Shown: positions 50,461 through 63,263, counted from the first letter of the stretch. The stretch: DNA of 64,000 bases from Helopsaltes ochotensis (GCA_013400155.1 VXBM01000132.1:62001-126000), one strand, 5' to 3'. Notes: generated by a model not told the origin, from the letters alone. A program made the numbers and translations.

Positions 50461-52479
50461 TGAATAAAAGTAATCTGAAGAGGAGCAAAAAGATAATTTT
50501 GATTTTTCTTGAAGGTTTCTGGAGTGTAGTTAGGTGTGATACTAGGAATTAATTTTATGGAAAGGATCACTGAGAGTACTCGAAAGATGTTGGCAAGCTT
50601 ACTTCATGTAATTCACTATTTATATAGCAGAGAGAAGAAGATCAAAGTGTCATGTTAAAACTTGAAAATACAAAATGAAAGAACTGGGGTAAGTAAGAAA
50701 GAAAGAAAACAAAGAGAGACAAATGCTTTCATGCAAAGAGCGCATCTATGTAAACCAAGATGGTGATGAGTCTACAAACAAATGGAGGAACGTCAAATGA
50801 TAGAGGGAATGATAAGGAGTGGATGGTAAGACAAGACAAGACTAAACCAGAAGACTTACAAACATAGTGGCAGCAGCACAAAAAAAGTAAGGCACTAAAT
50901 TAATATTTCAAAACCTTAAAACCATCAAGTTTTCCTACCCACACAGTCAGGCTGAATTAAAAAACAACTAAGACGTAGAATTGTTCGGCAAAAATTCAAT
51001 AGCTTAAAGATCCTAAAAAACTAAAAGTATGTTAGAAACTCAGGTAAGGGAAGAAGGCTCATTCAGTGAACTGTAAAACCATAATTTTACAAGTTGTCAA
51101 AAGATAAGTTTATTGAATCAAAGTTGTAAATCTAGGTGCTTCATCAGAATCCTGCTGATCTTTAAGTACCTGGTAAAAAAATTCTGCAAAACTTGGTACC
51201 TTTTTCCAGAACAGGAAAAAAATGTTGCTTTCAAAATGATGCTACACTGGGCACTCTAGAAATATATCCATTAAATACAGTTATTTCCTACCTTTCTTTT
51301 TAAGCTGCTAAGATAGATTGATAATTTTTTAATTTAACTGACCCACAGAAGTATGAAAGCCCTTATTCTTGGGAGGACAGGAAATTTGAATGCCTTAGAA
51401 ATTACTAATTACAGACAGAAAGCTTATCAAAGATTGAAAGTAGAGTAAATAGGAACAAAGGACATCTGAGGACGGCTGCCTCTAGATCCAGTACTTCACA
51501 CCACTCTGACTACTTATCCTTCCTGTGATCTCTGTAATAAAGCAAACAGGAGAGTGGGAATATAAAAATATTGTAACTTTTCCTTAATAGTTTCCTAATT
51601 AAGGTAATAATCTGAAAACTTAGCCTGTTACTGTTTGAATGGAACACAGAAACTTCAGTGGGTTTGCAGGCCTAATGTTCTTTTTTAATTTCATAAAACT
51701 GCTGGAATGTTAGCACAAATATGACTTTACCCTTTTATATCATAAAGCCCGTAAAATTTGACGTCAGTTTATAAAAAGAGCTTTTTCATAAAACTTACAT
51801 GCTGTTTATTATTTTTTAAAAAATAGTTATCTCCTCATCCCAGCAAGTGCAACACCCATAGCATGGAATAATAACATACCAGGGTCAAAAATTAAGCAGA
51901 GCCTATAGGCTAATCATGAAAAAGCTGGAAATAAAAGCATGACTATGTAGACAAAACAGAAATGCATCTGAGCTCAGACTGGTAAGTGTCTTAAAACAGG
52001 ACTAGGGCAACTCACATAATTAGATAGTTCACTAAATATCTGGATTTATCAATACTTGCCTTCACACCATCTCAGGATATTGAGGATTGCCTATCTCATC
52101 TCTTTTTATTCCCTCTAGTTCCAAGGTGAGCTGTATTCCTCTCATTCCTCTTTCCTCTTTGCCCTTCCTTGGCCTCCAGCAGAATGTACTATACCTCATA
52201 TGCTGATGGGTGGCTGTGTGGCAGGAACACGCCTTGACTGACCCGAGTGGGTCACGGTCTTAGAGCTGCTGTGTAGACCAGACAGATTATACTGCTCAGC
52301 TTCACTCAGTAAGGCCCAAACCCCACTAATGAACTCTTGACCTGGACCTCACCCAAGAGAACCATAAACCATCTAGCACAGAAAACTCTGTGAGTTAAAA
52401 ACCTCAGAACAGCGGCAGGGTAACAGAATATTCGCTGAGATGTGTACCCCACTCAGTGCTGATACCACAAGCCCTCAGC

Positions 52480-52716
52480 AGCAGTTAAAGGTGGCACAGC
52501 TGCTTCCTTTGAATGGGATACTGGGAAAAACCTCTTCCTGAAAGAGTTGTCAAGCAATGGAACAGGCTGCCTAGGGAAGGGGTGGAGCCACCATCCCTGC
52601 AGGTGTTTAAAAGACATGTGGCTATGGGACTCAGGGACAAGGTTTAGTAGTGGACTTTGCAGTTCTAGCAGTCGGACTTCATCCAACCTAAAAATGGCCA
52701 TGTTTCTATAATCTTA
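52480..52716 (+). mobile_element. CR1 LINE 3' fragment
   Basis: The block reads GGAACAGGCTGCCTAGGGAAG, CACCATCCCTGCAGGTGTTTAAAAGAC and later CTTCATCCAACCTAAAAATGGCC, matching the sense strand of the CR1 3' region. The 3' repeat is decayed. It lies in the intron before the SDSEVSD-to-DYRH junction. Confidence 0.75.
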
Positions 52717-53268
52717 AATATATTCTCTGTTGTAGTCATCAGAAGCATTATGATTTTTTGCTTTCAGCTATGATTATTTTTTACCTGGTATTATCTTTTC
52801 TCTTAGGAGACATACTCTTTGACATGATAACTTTTTTCTCAAATAGGCTCAATTCCAATACTTAGTGAAACAGATTATCGGCTGTCTCCTGTCCTTCCTT
52901 AAACAGTCAAGATTCAGACCTTTCGCAGTGTTATTATTCCCTTATGAAATTTTACAGGCTATATCAAACACAAATGTCTGTCAAAAAAAATTAAATGAAC
53001 AATTCTTGACATTTATTAAAAACACTACCTTTATGCTATTTGTATCATTTTATAAAAGCAATAAGGACATTCACACACTGACTTTTCCCCCTCATTAGTA
53101 ATTTTTGAGATTAGATATGTGTTATGCATAATATTCATCCTGTGTCTCTTAGAAAAATATATACTTAGGTTCCACTTATTTTTCATCGGAAAAACTTTGC
53201 AAAATTCATAATAAATTACAAATAAATATTTCTACTGAACATGGACAAGTAAATTTAAACATTAGTAC

Positions 53269-53337
53269 CTGAAACAACACCAATTCCATCATCACAGTCA
53301 TAATCAGAGACTTCACTGTCACTGATTCTTTTGGATC
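53269..53337 (-). CDS. RIMS2: RIMS2 coding exon just after C2A (SDSEVSDYDCDDGIGVV)
   Basis: This 69-nt exon starts after TTTTTGCAG and ends at TTTCAG|GTACTA. It completes a split arginine- or glycine-type codon with GA, then reads SKRI, SDSEVSDYDCDDGIGVV and S, leaving one base. This acidic stretch directly follows the C2A domain in RIM2 and opens the disordered linker. Entry and exit are both phase 1. The single leftover G joins AT of the next accepted exon (42982) to give the aspartate of DYRH, exactly as in RIM2. The upstream exon that ends C2A is not in the window. The call rests on direct peptide recognition plus correct splice sites. Confidence 0.95.
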
Positions 53338-56218
53338 CTGCAAAAAGAAAAGACATGTATCATTTTCCTTCCTGTAAGTTAAAACTATCCTCCATCAATA
53401 ATATTTAAATGAATGTATGGATTTCATACTAGACCATGAAGCATTAACATCAACATTTAAAGATAAACATTCATGTTATAATTATTGCACATATATGACT
53501 GCACCAATTATTTCAGTTAAATCTTTAAAGTACTATAAAATGAAATGCTGAAATACATCTCCACAACACTGCTTTTATGAAATATTTTCTATATACTTTA
53601 TATTCATTCCATATACACAGATATTTGTATTCATTCTATACAGAAACTGGCATCACACTGTTCCAAGTTTTCATACACAATGCACCATCCTTCCCTGAAG
53701 TCTCTGAATAACAGAAAGATTGTTAATAGTAATAATATTAAATCAATGTAGTTCTTTCTTTGAGTTCCTAATAAGGATTATCAGGAGAAAAGGCAGCTTC
53801 ACACATATAGTGTGCCATGGAACACAAGCAAACTATTAAATGTATACCTGCAAAAATAGCTAGAGCTGGGTTGGCAAAAGCAGATTCTACGTCCACAATT
53901 AGAGCCCAAATGCGGGTCACACAGGACAAATAAATAATTCAGGTTTTGTTCAGTCTAAATTTACTTCAGTCTTCTGTGGCATCTTTTAAACAGTATTTGA
54001 TTGCTGATATCAGGATTAGACACCGGCATGTGACTGATCATTATTCATTTACTTGTTTTAAATGTGAAAAAATCCCTGTTCTTCAGCAAGATGGTGTGTC
54101 TATTTTAAGTTTCTGACCATCTAAAAATGAGTAATTAGAAGGGAGAAACTTTAATTTTCACCACACCTCTAATCACCTGCAAGATTTTTTTTTTCCCTGC
54201 CTTGGGACAATTTTTCTAAAAAATGTAGACACAAAAATACCAGTAAAAACCTTGGAGTAAACCAGAAGAAGCCCAGGACAAAGTAGTCTTAATGCTCTGT
54301 CTGGTGCACAGAACGATGTCTACTCTCCCCTCCCAACAGAAAACTGAGAGAACATGTACTAAGAGGGGTTTTGTCAAAAATAAAGAGTTTTCAATTTAAA
54401 GAAACTTTAGAAATTATTTGAATTATAAGAACTACTGTATTTTTTTAGACTATTGAATATTTGAGTACTTACCCACTAAAGGACAGTGAAAGGTCCTTCT
54501 TTAGCAGAAAGGGTGTGCTTACAAGATCTGAGACTTCTCCTAAGGCATCCTTTTTAAAATTAACTAATCAACTTATTCTCCACAAATTCAGATAATTTCA
54601 TTTTAGTCACAGTATTCCCTATTATTCTGTAATAATCTATGTCAGTAAATTCTGCAGTATGAGTATGCACTGTGTGAAATCAACTTCCCTATATTTTATT
54701 TCTATTATATTATTTCAGACAATATCCTCCAAGCTTTTGTATTCTGAGAAAAATGAATTAGCATTCTGTGTTCTTCTATAGTTATGTCTTTGGTGTGCAT
54801 TTTTTGAGCTGAAATACCATTCTTTGGTTACTTTACATATGCAAACCATTCCATATTTCTGATTGTTCCAGCCATATTTGTTTGCATATTTTCTATTTCT
54901 TCTGTGCCTTTTATGAGAAGTCAGAAGTCACTGCAGCAATTAAGATGTGGATGTATGAATTTATAATCTAGACTGCAGATTATTTCTTTGAGATAAAAAT
55001 TTCTCAGTTTAAAACTTATTCAATTTAAAAATGGTGTGTGATACATGCTAATTCTTAGAAAACAATATAGCCTGACAATACATTATGCAATTTCAGTAAA
55101 GAAATTTTAATTTTGGTTATTTAGTTGTATTAAAGGTTGATGCTTTCCTAACAAATTGGAAATTAAAATTAGTTCAGAGTAAGTCATGCAATTCTTATAC
55201 AGTAGCTCAATTTATTATAAAATTTTAGAAATAGCCATGGTACAGTGGGTGGGGGACAAGTATCTTGGCATTCAAGAAATAACAAGTCTTTCTCTAAAAC
55301 AAAAAATTACAAGAAGTAATGACGATTAGCACTCAAGAAGATGTAGAAGATGAGGGCAGAAATAAAGGAAAATGTTTCTACCCACTCTGATTATTTTCTT
55401 AATTATAGTATTACAAAGGCCCAGTCTCTCCTTTTCCCCAAAGAAAGCATCCATTCCACCTGTGATGCTCTCCCTGTTGCCATTGTCAGGAGAGCCTTCT
55501 ACTGGTGTAGTGATATATGTGCCAGTGAGCAAGAAGGATTAGTCTCCTTTCTTCTTAGCCACTGATTCAAATCCAGGTCATTAAATGAGGAAAACATTTG
55601 TGACCAAACACTAAGCAAGAGAGCCCTACTAGCTGGCTGGGGTTTGGCTGGGGCCTGAAAGGCAAAAGCCCCCAAAGAGTGTACAAAGCAGGGGGATTCT
55701 GTCTTTTGGCAGCCCAGACATTGATCGGGCAGTGGGTGCGTGGCTGCCGTGCAGAGATGCCAAGAATGTCCCTCAGGTTCTACTAGAGAGAGGGTTGTGG
55801 AATGGGAAGATGAGGGCAATTGAGTTTGCTGATGATCGTCACATGGATGCTTGGAAAGGTTTTCATCATGAAAGATGTAAAAAGGCTGAATCAACTATGA
55901 TTTGAACAGATGTCATTTATTCATCAACTAATTCATTCTTATGAATGAATCTAATTAATTACAACTGAGGTTGCTTTTTATTTATGTTTATATTTACAGC
56001 TAAGTACATCTGCTACAACATATTTTTAGAATATTATATTCTGTATTCAGGAGGAGATATTTGCATCTTTGAGGATGAAAATAGTCAGCTGTTGTAACAG
56101 TGGGCTCTAGACTTCCCAGCTGTGTAGCTAAAATTGTAAGTTGTTGTAGTCACAGGATACATTTGGCAGAAGAGAGATTAATAAACTTTAACAGACCGCA
56201 GGTATAAAAGACAGGGTT

Positions 56219-56250
56219 TTCTCTCTCTCCCTCTTTCTCTTTCTTTCTGT
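56219..56250. repeat. Pyrimidine (CT)n tract
   Basis: TTTTCTCTCTCTCCCTCTTT-type tract, a purine/pyrimidine-asymmetric microsatellite. Confidence 0.8.
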
Positions 56251-57843
56251 CTTCTCAAGCCACATCTACCTGTTCCAGAATCTCCTAATATCTCAGCTCC
56301 ACATCATCTCCCAGATTCTAGAGATCCAAAATTCAGGAAAGAGCCAGGGCAAGGAAAATTTAACAGGCCAGGATTGAAACCTGCCCAAAGGATGGGAGTA
56401 CAAAAAGAATAAAAGCAAGGGAAGAATCAGTTTTTAATGATTTCTCAAACATTTTTGCCACTGAAAAGAGGAGAGTCTCTTGTAACACATGACATCCTTA
56501 AATGTGAAAGCTTGATCTGTAAGATGAGAAATGAAACTTGTTCAGCTCAGATCATCTATTCTATCTCCTCAAGCTGCTACAATCCAACTTTAACTACTAA
56601 CAGACATAAACCAATTGGGAAAAAAATAATGTTTAAGTAATATTTTTAATTTCATTAAAAATGTAAATTTAAATGATGGTGAAGAAGTCAGAAGAAATTC
56701 AAAGCAGAATTAATTACTTGGTTTTATCTTTGGCAATCAATGTTTCAAGGAAGGAGGAAAGAAAACATGTCAATTAAATGTGTAATGTCAAGAACTACTG
56801 CCTGGAATATATAACTTCTGCAAAGGAACCAGATTATACATATTTAAAACATCTTCCATTAACTTCAGAAATGGAACAAACTAGAAAGTGCACAGGTCAA
56901 AATCTTTTATAGAACCAAGTATTTGAAATGTCAGTATAATTGATGCCAGATTAGTTTAATATTTCTTGGAATCTTTGCAAGAGTGATTTAATCTGCTGTA
57001 CATTAATTTTAGATGGTAATTTTCTTTTTAACCTATTGACAATGTAAATATGAAGATTTAGGTATGTGTCCCACTTAAGCCATGTCTTTTCAAAGTACTA
57101 TTTCATTAAGTATTTGGACTGGTGATTACAAAAATGAGAAACAGCAATTAATATTTTATCTGGGAAATGTAACATTGAAACCTTTCACAAATTATTGCAA
57201 ATTAATGTTGTGAATGAAAGTGTTTTTTAGTATTTAGTTAGTATCTTAAACTCTTTGACATATACATTATAAAATATGGTCCTAAAATCAATAGCAAGGA
57301 GTTTAAATCCATTCTTTCATAAATTCAAAGTTCAGTAAAAATCTTATATTCAGGATACTGTGTACATTAAATAAATGCATTGGTGCCAATGTTTTGCCTG
57401 TAGTTAACTTCTTCTTTGATGCCATTCCACTAGTATGTAGTTTATCTACATAAGTTTATTGAGGTATTATTCCCCTTTTGTCTGATAACTGGACAGTAAT
57501 AGATATTAAATACAGACTTTCAAATCCCTTCCACCCACATTAACATTACAATTAGGGACAGAAGGTAAAATAGAGCCCATGCTACTGTAACCCTTAAAAA
57601 TGCCTTAACTGAGCATAACCCCAGCCCCAGTGAAATCAAAATATATATTTTTATTCCATTTAACACATTTGGGCTTAACAGCCATAAAATATCAGTAAAA
57701 CTTCTCAGGAGAGAGTTTACACTGGGGATAGTGGAAAACCTCCCCATCAGAACTTGTCAAAATTCAGCACCCTCCTGCCCTTCCACCCATCCCTACTCCT
57801 TCTCTGCAATGCTGCTCAGCATAGCACCTCACCCAGCACCACA

Positions 57844-57865
57844 GTTCTCACAGTTCTGTGAGAAC
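57844..57865. repeat. Near-palindrome, 10-bp arms with 2-nt centre
   Basis: GTTCTCACAG, TT, then CTGTGAGAAC at 57844-57865. It lies in a locally C-rich stretch of intron. Confidence 0.7.
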
Positions 57866-58309
57866 ACGTGCACAGCAGAACTGGAAGGTCACAGCACTTG
57901 CAGTGTAGCTTCCATTGCAGGGTTTGCATCACCCAAAAATCCATCAGGACCATTATTTTTAATTTCCATTTAGTAAGTACTTTCTATTTAATTTTTTACT
58001 ATTCGCATTTTTACTTCCTATTACATGGAGATGGAATTTTAATACAGTAATTTCTTAGTGTAAAAACATTTCCATTTTTCATCCTCAGGGATGAAATAAT
58101 GTAAAGAAAAAAATGAGGTGTTTCATTCAATTTCATGAATGAAACAGTCATTTTTTGTAAACTTTTCATGGGATGCAGTGTTGGTGGCCATGGAAAGCTT
58201 TAACAACTTCTAAATAAAAATAATATGGGGATAATTGAAAAAATGTTTACATAATAGTCTTTGGTTTTCCCAAGCCTGTCAAAAAGTGTTTGGACAATGT
58301 ATCTAATAA

Positions 58310-58404
58310 CACGGCTTTAGCTTTTGGTCAGCACTGCATGGTTGGGCTCTTGGACTAGATGATTGTGATAGGTCCCTGCCAACTGGAATATTCTATTCTG
58401 TTTC
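58310..58404 (+). mobile_element. CR1 LINE 3'-end fragment
   Basis: TTGGACTAGATGATTGTGAT, AGGTCCCTGCCAACTGGAAT and ATTCTATTCTG match the 3' tail of a CR1 subfamily that ends in ATTCTATTCT-type repeats. Plus orientation, short. Confidence 0.75.
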
Positions 58405-58703
58405 AGCAGAATCACATTTCGCTCCATAACAACATTTTATATAATTAGAACTCTCCCAGATGAATGAAACTATATGCAAATATAAATATTTTCTTATAAA
58501 GCAAACAAAATCTGTGGAGGGTTCAAAAAACCTTCTGCCTTCCACGTAAAGGTGGCACTCACTCTCTTATTTTCTTCTCTCTCTTATTAATATACAGAGG
58601 AAATAATACAAAATATCTTCTGTGCTTCATATATTCCCCACAGACATTTCTGTTAGACCTCAAGACAAGATTAACACAAGCGGTTCAAAGCTCTACTAAA
58701 GTA

Positions 58704-58734
58704 TATATGACCAACGAACATAGTTGGTCATATA
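58704..58734. repeat. Perfect 12-bp inverted repeat, 7-nt loop
   Basis: TATATGACCAAC (58704-58715) pairs with GTTGGTCATATA (58723-58734). No terminator context or neighbouring gene explains it; it may be a small mobile-element remnant. Confidence 0.75.
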
Positions 58735-59752
58735 CATCAAAATGAACTAGACAGCAGATAGAATGAGAAATAAAATCAGTATCAGTCAACCTAAATATAG
58801 AAGAAAGTGCCAAATTTATGGCTCAGGAATTCTGTGCTTTTCTTGTGGAGAAAGAAAAAAAGGAAAAGAAAAAGAAAGCAGACCAAGCTCCCAATCCTGT
58901 CCCTTACAATGCAGGAAGCTTTTACAAGGTTTTGTGGACTCCTTGGGGCAACAAAGGGTAGTGAAGCATGCTTGCAGTTCCTTCCCTGGAGCTCACAGAA
59001 GGCCTTCACAACCATTTAAAGTCACTTAGCATTGCCTATAGCATTGCTGACATATATACAACCCCAAGAGAGTCTCATAACAACTGTTTTAAGAATTCGC
59101 TAATATTCATCCAGCCTCGGCCCGAGGGTTCTTAGTGAGAGCTAATTTCTCATGCAGTCCTGCTGTCTCCATGTCAATCTTTTACTTTATCATCCTGCAC
59201 ATAATAGTGGGGTTTAGAGGCTTTCGACCAATTTCATCTACACTGACAGAGGAGTATAAGTATCAAATTCTATTAAGTTCCCACAGATCTTTGAAAATGG
59301 TTAGAATAGGATAGATGAGAAAGAGAGAGATACAACTTCTGGATAGTAGAAAGAGAATTGTAAGTCCTTAATCAAAAAGAAATTTTATTCAGCTAAAATT
59401 TGCATCTAACCCACGTGTGCAAGTCCACAGATGCCACACCAAACTTGGTCTCTCCCCATGTGAAGATACTGTAAAACATGAGAAGGATGTGGGATTATTT
59501 CAGGAGAGAAAGGAGTAGAAGAAATATGGGAGATTGACATCAGATGTAACGGAAAATGGATTTTATTAGTAGTACTCTCAAGAAAGTTCTCCTCAAGAGG
59601 GTTTTGTTTCTCTCCATCACGTTATGGATCAATTTTCATAACAGTGTGAGGTTCGTTTTTTAAACATGACTAAAAGATAATTAGCTGAACCAATTCTCAA
59701 AGAGATTCTAATAATTAAAACTGCAAAAACTGCAAAAAGTCCCAAATGAAAT

Positions 59753-61655
59753 TGTGCTGGTTTTGCATTGATTGTCATTTAGTGAGGAGGGAAGAAGCCA
59801 CCCACAGAAGTGATTTTTCTAAGAGAAGCTGCTAATAGTTGCCTCCATGCTGACAAAACCAATCAGTGACTCGTTTTGAATACTGACACCTTGTTAAACC
59901 ACTAGGAAGCTGAATACGCCTCTGTGAACACACATGTTAAAATCAAAAAAACCCCGGGAAAGCTCTCTTCTTCTTCCGGCCTGGGAACAGGTAACACGTG
60001 GGCCCAGCCCTCTTCTTGCTCTGCCGCTTCCCACACAGCCTGGCGGGGCCGGGCTGGACCCCAGCAGCTGCTGGGCAGGGAAAGGGGGGGGCCATCATCC
60101 ACGCAGTGGGCTGCTGCTGGGAGCCGAGCCACTTCCTCCCCGGCCTCAGAACAGCCTCCAAAGAATCCTCCATTATAAGCAGCTCTGGCCACCGCTACCG
60201 AGTCATCTTGCTGAGGGGCTGTCCCAGCGCCTTGAGAGATCATGCGGCTGAGAACCAGGGGCGGCTCTGCAGCCCGTGCAGAGAGTGGCCCCACAGCTGG
60301 AATAGAATGCAGCAGGGGTTGGAGACCAGGGGCCCTAAGATCCTGGCACAACCCCCAGCGTGGCCTGAAATCCATCATCGTAACTGCTTTGGCCACCGCC
60401 AACCATCTTGACCATCTACAGGCCCCGGGCAAGATATGAACTCTCATTGCACAGATGAAACTTGCAAGACATTGATGTGATCTCCCGGATGAGAGAAAAG
60501 GACAGAGTGAAGACACTTAGAGAGACAACATGAAGACAACAAGGTCAGTGAAGAAGGAGTCAATTCCAGATGGGAAAAGAATGAGAAGATGCCTTAGTCT
60601 TAGGCTGAAATTCTTTTGTAAGGCTGTAGTGATGGACTGTTGCTACACTAGAATATCCTTTTAATTCAGGGAGACATTCTGGGGAGATGGAGAGTTCAAA
60701 TTGTAGACATGAGAAAAGGCATTTGTGCTGAAGTAAGTATATGTTGAAGTAGCCATGATCTCATGAGAAGTTTGAACAGAGATAGAGATGAGAGTGATGA
60801 AAGACCCTCTGCCAGCAGGGAAAGAAGCCCTCTGTTCCTAGAAATGAAGATGATCTCAGAGATAGATGAAGAGAACCTTTGCTTTGAACAGCTCATCCTT
60901 AAAATAGTACCCCATTGTTGCCCTGGTTTTTCAGCCTTCTGATGTGTTTTCACTCTTGCAACAAGTTTCTCACGCTTTCAAGTATAAATAATTGTTTACA
61001 TATTTTCATGGAGGAGGAGAGAGTTGATGGATTGTTGGTTTGTCCAGTGGAATTGGAGAGGTGGCAACACTCTCAGCCAATCCATGCTTGGAATGAAGGA
61101 TGTATATAATGGGGTCAAAATAAAGGTCACTCTCTCTTTTGCTCTTCCACCTTCTGAGCGTCTGTGTCTCTTCCTTTGACTGTATTCAGTGGTAACACCC
61201 CATGAGTCTGACCTGGCCCAGGAATGCAGCTGTGGGAAAGCTGCATGAGATGGGAGGGACTTCATGGATGCAGATTTCTAGGCAGCTGCAATTCGTGAGA
61301 ATTGAAGTCATGAGAAAACTGTTTTCTTGTGGAGAAGTCTCCATGACATGGCAAAAGAAACTCCTCTTCCTAAGATAACTGATGAAAGACTATTTTGAGG
61401 TGGTCAATTCACCTAAGTTCTTAGGTTTTGTCTCTGTATGCTGCCAGTGGGAAAGAAAAGAAGGTTGGGGGGGGAGGAGAAGTGTTCTGAAGGTTTTATT
61501 CTGATTCTTATTAACCTTTTTTGCTTTTTCTAGTAGTTTTGCCAATAAAGCTTTCTTTATACCTTTTAAAGTTTGAGCCTGCTTTGCTCCTCTCCTAATC
61601 CTATCTTGCAGCAGAAAAAGAGAAAATAGTTCTAGTGGGTGCTCAACCCACTACA
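59753..61655 (+). mobile_element. Large LTR-like element, about 1.6 kb without its nested insertion
   Basis: The element starts TGTGCTGG and ends ACCCACTACA; the ends form an imperfect inverted repeat (TGT..TGG against TGT..TGG). It contains a GC-rich block (about 59950-60450), a late AATAAA at 61544-61549 and a T/C-rich tail, all in plus orientation. This is the layout of a long avian endogenous-retrovirus LTR. No gag, pol or env similarity was seen, and the long open frames in the GC-rich part look like by-products of composition. Target duplications could not be shown, so the exact ends are uncertain. It is antisense to RIMS2. Confidence 0.7.
60916..61197 (+). mobile_element. Solo LTR, 282 bp, plus strand, nested, with 6-bp target duplication CCCCAT
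   Basis: The element begins TGTTGCC and ends GGTAACA, near-perfect inverted ends. The host sequence is duplicated as CCCCAT at 60910-60915 and 61198-61203. TATATAA (61103-61109) precedes AATAAA (61119-61124). Removing the insertion rejoins the two halves of the larger element at 59753-61655, so this is the younger insertion. It belongs to the same family as 2417-2762: the blocks around CCAGTGGAATTGGAGAGGT, the TATA box and the region after AATAAA match. Confidence 0.87.
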
Positions 61656-62314
61656 TTATTTGTTGTGTTGGGCAGGAAATGAAAAATTGGCAAACCAAAG
61701 CCACTACACTAAATTGGTGTTTCTGCCTGGTTCAACCTGAAAGTGCCACAGAAATGCATTACAAAATTTAAGTTGGTAAAAACTTTGTTATTAATTTACT
61801 TATATTTAATTAAGGCAAATTCCTCAGATAGAGCAGGATTTGAAATGGGAGATTTATATCAACAAGAAACTGTAAAAATATATACCAGTGTAAATACTGA
61901 TTTTGCCGGTACTTCACTTACCCCATGTCTGTATTCTAAAAATTCTTACACTAGTTCTCAAACAGCTGTAATATAATAGCATTCCTTTTAATCCAGTTTA
62001 AGCAAAACAGCATTTTCCTAGTATAGTTGATAAAGCTCACTAAAGTTTTCCTACCATAGCTCTACCTAAAATAAAGGCAAGCAAAGCAAGTATGGTGTTA
62101 CAATACTGCTCCAATATCAATACTGAGACATTAAGAATAGAGAAAGAAAGCCAACAAAATACGTATTACTGAGAAGCAGACAAGAAAAGCCAAAGAACTT
62201 TTATGCGATTTAGTATCTGCACAATAGGTAGCAAAAGCACATCAATAAAATATAAAAATGAATTTTTGCACATATATGGAAGCAGTAAGCATTTCTGGCA
62301 TGCTGAAAATTTAC

Positions 62315-62341
62315 CTGAATTATATGAATATAAGCCTTTAT
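62315..62341 (-). CDS. RIMS2: Candidate 27-nt RIMS2 microexon upstream of the SDSEVSD exon
   Basis: On the minus strand a long pyrimidine tract ends in TTTTCCAG at 62342, 27 nt follow, and the donor is TTCAG|GTAAAT. The exon enters in phase 1, leaves in phase 1 and encodes KGLYSYNS flanked by split codons, so it can be inserted before exon 53269-53337 without a frameshift. A GCATG element (minus strand, 62299-62303) lies about 12 nt past the exon; RBFOX proteins bind GCAUG, and downstream sites usually promote inclusion in neurons. Both splice sites are near consensus and the phase fits. I do not recall this peptide from a known RIM2 isoform. It could still be chance, since 27 nt is short. 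Confidence 0.45.
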
Positions 62342-63237
62342 CTGGAAAACAAATATTGAAATGAAGTAGTGTCAGGGAAAAATACATGAATCAACACATG
62401 TAACAGGGATGAATAGAACCTTAAACTTTTTTATAATTGCTGCCAGAGATGGAAGAATTTGATGCTGTAGGCCACACTCCTTCAAAATAATAAAACTCAA
62501 GCAGCTAAGAGAAATTAAACCATAAAAATGCTAATCACTTCTGGATTAACAGTTATACACAATAGCCACAGAGATCTAGTAGAGCAATTTCAGGAATTTC
62601 AAATTCTGAAATACAATTGTACACTTTTACTATAAGTGTTTAACTTTTTAAGGGCAAAATGTATATTGAGCTGGGCATATAATATGAGATGCTACCCTTA
62701 AAAATATTGCACACTTCTGTTGCAAAACACTAGCAGAACTTTCTCAAGGTGTAGTTTTGAATTCTACTTGAAATTTACCCATATCTGAAGTGATGTGCCA
62801 ATCTTCTCCCTCCTGCTAGGTTTTGATTTGGTAAATATGTACATACGTGAGATACACAATTACATACTGTTCTCACCAGTGAATTTTAGAATCCTGTTAT
62901 AGGCTCAATGATTAAATACTTGCAATACCTGATTTACTGTTTGCATTCCTAAAGTCTGACTGGTTTATGCATTTTTACTTTCCATACAATCATACCAACT
63001 TTTCTAAACTGAACAAAATAATAATATGTGAATAATTGGACAGTTCTGGAAATATAAAATGTTTGTAGATTTTGAAAATATGACTTCCATAAGATGTCAT
63101 AATACAAAGAAATAAGGAAGCCAGAATAACCTTAATAATATTTTGCCATTAGCAAGATATTATTAATATTTTACTTTCTTGAATTGAAAAGCTCACAGAC
63201 ACTGTATTGAACAGGAAAGAGTGATAGTCTGTAAGTA

Positions 63238-63263
63238 AAGATGATACGATAAGATGATACGAT
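63238..63263. repeat. Exact tandem duplication, 13-bp unit
   Basis: AAGATGATACGAT occurs twice in a row. Confidence 0.9.

Larger units (their letters stand above)
42983..53268 (-). other. RIMS2: RIMS2 intron, 10.3 kb, phase 1
   Basis: Holds the LTR fragment at 44700-45348, CR1 fragments at 50399 and 52480, and the oestrogen-response-like palindrome at 46481. No phase-1 exon with good splice sites was found. Confidence 0.88.

Noticed and set aside
53850..53890. Possible exon ESAFANPALAIFA before GCAG|GTATAC
   Set aside because: Phase fits, but the only acceptor (GGACGTAG) has no pyrimidine tract and the peptide is not RIM-like.
54474..54580. Very strong donor (GTGG|GTAAGT) with a protein-like open frame upstream
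   Set aside because: The open frame leaves in phase 2, which would shift the SDSEVSD exon into a stop; no good pyrimidine tract.
55499..55894. 131-codon open frame on the minus strand
   Set aside because: No splice or domain evidence and low-complexity composition; not RIM-like. The region is less AT-rich than its surroundings and may be an old repeat, but I could not identify one.
59902..60516. 204-codon open frame on the minus strand
   Set aside because: It lies in the GC-rich core of the LTR-like element, has overlapping long frames on both strands and no known domain; composition explains it.
59748..61680. GAAAT at 59748-59752 and 61676-61680 as a target duplication of the large LTR
   Set aside because: The implied right end would not finish in CA, and 5-bp AT-rich matches are common by chance.
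62930..62956. 27-nt segment FRNANSKS with good donor, phase 1 to 1
   Set aside because: Purine-rich sequence precedes the acceptor; too weak without RNA evidence.
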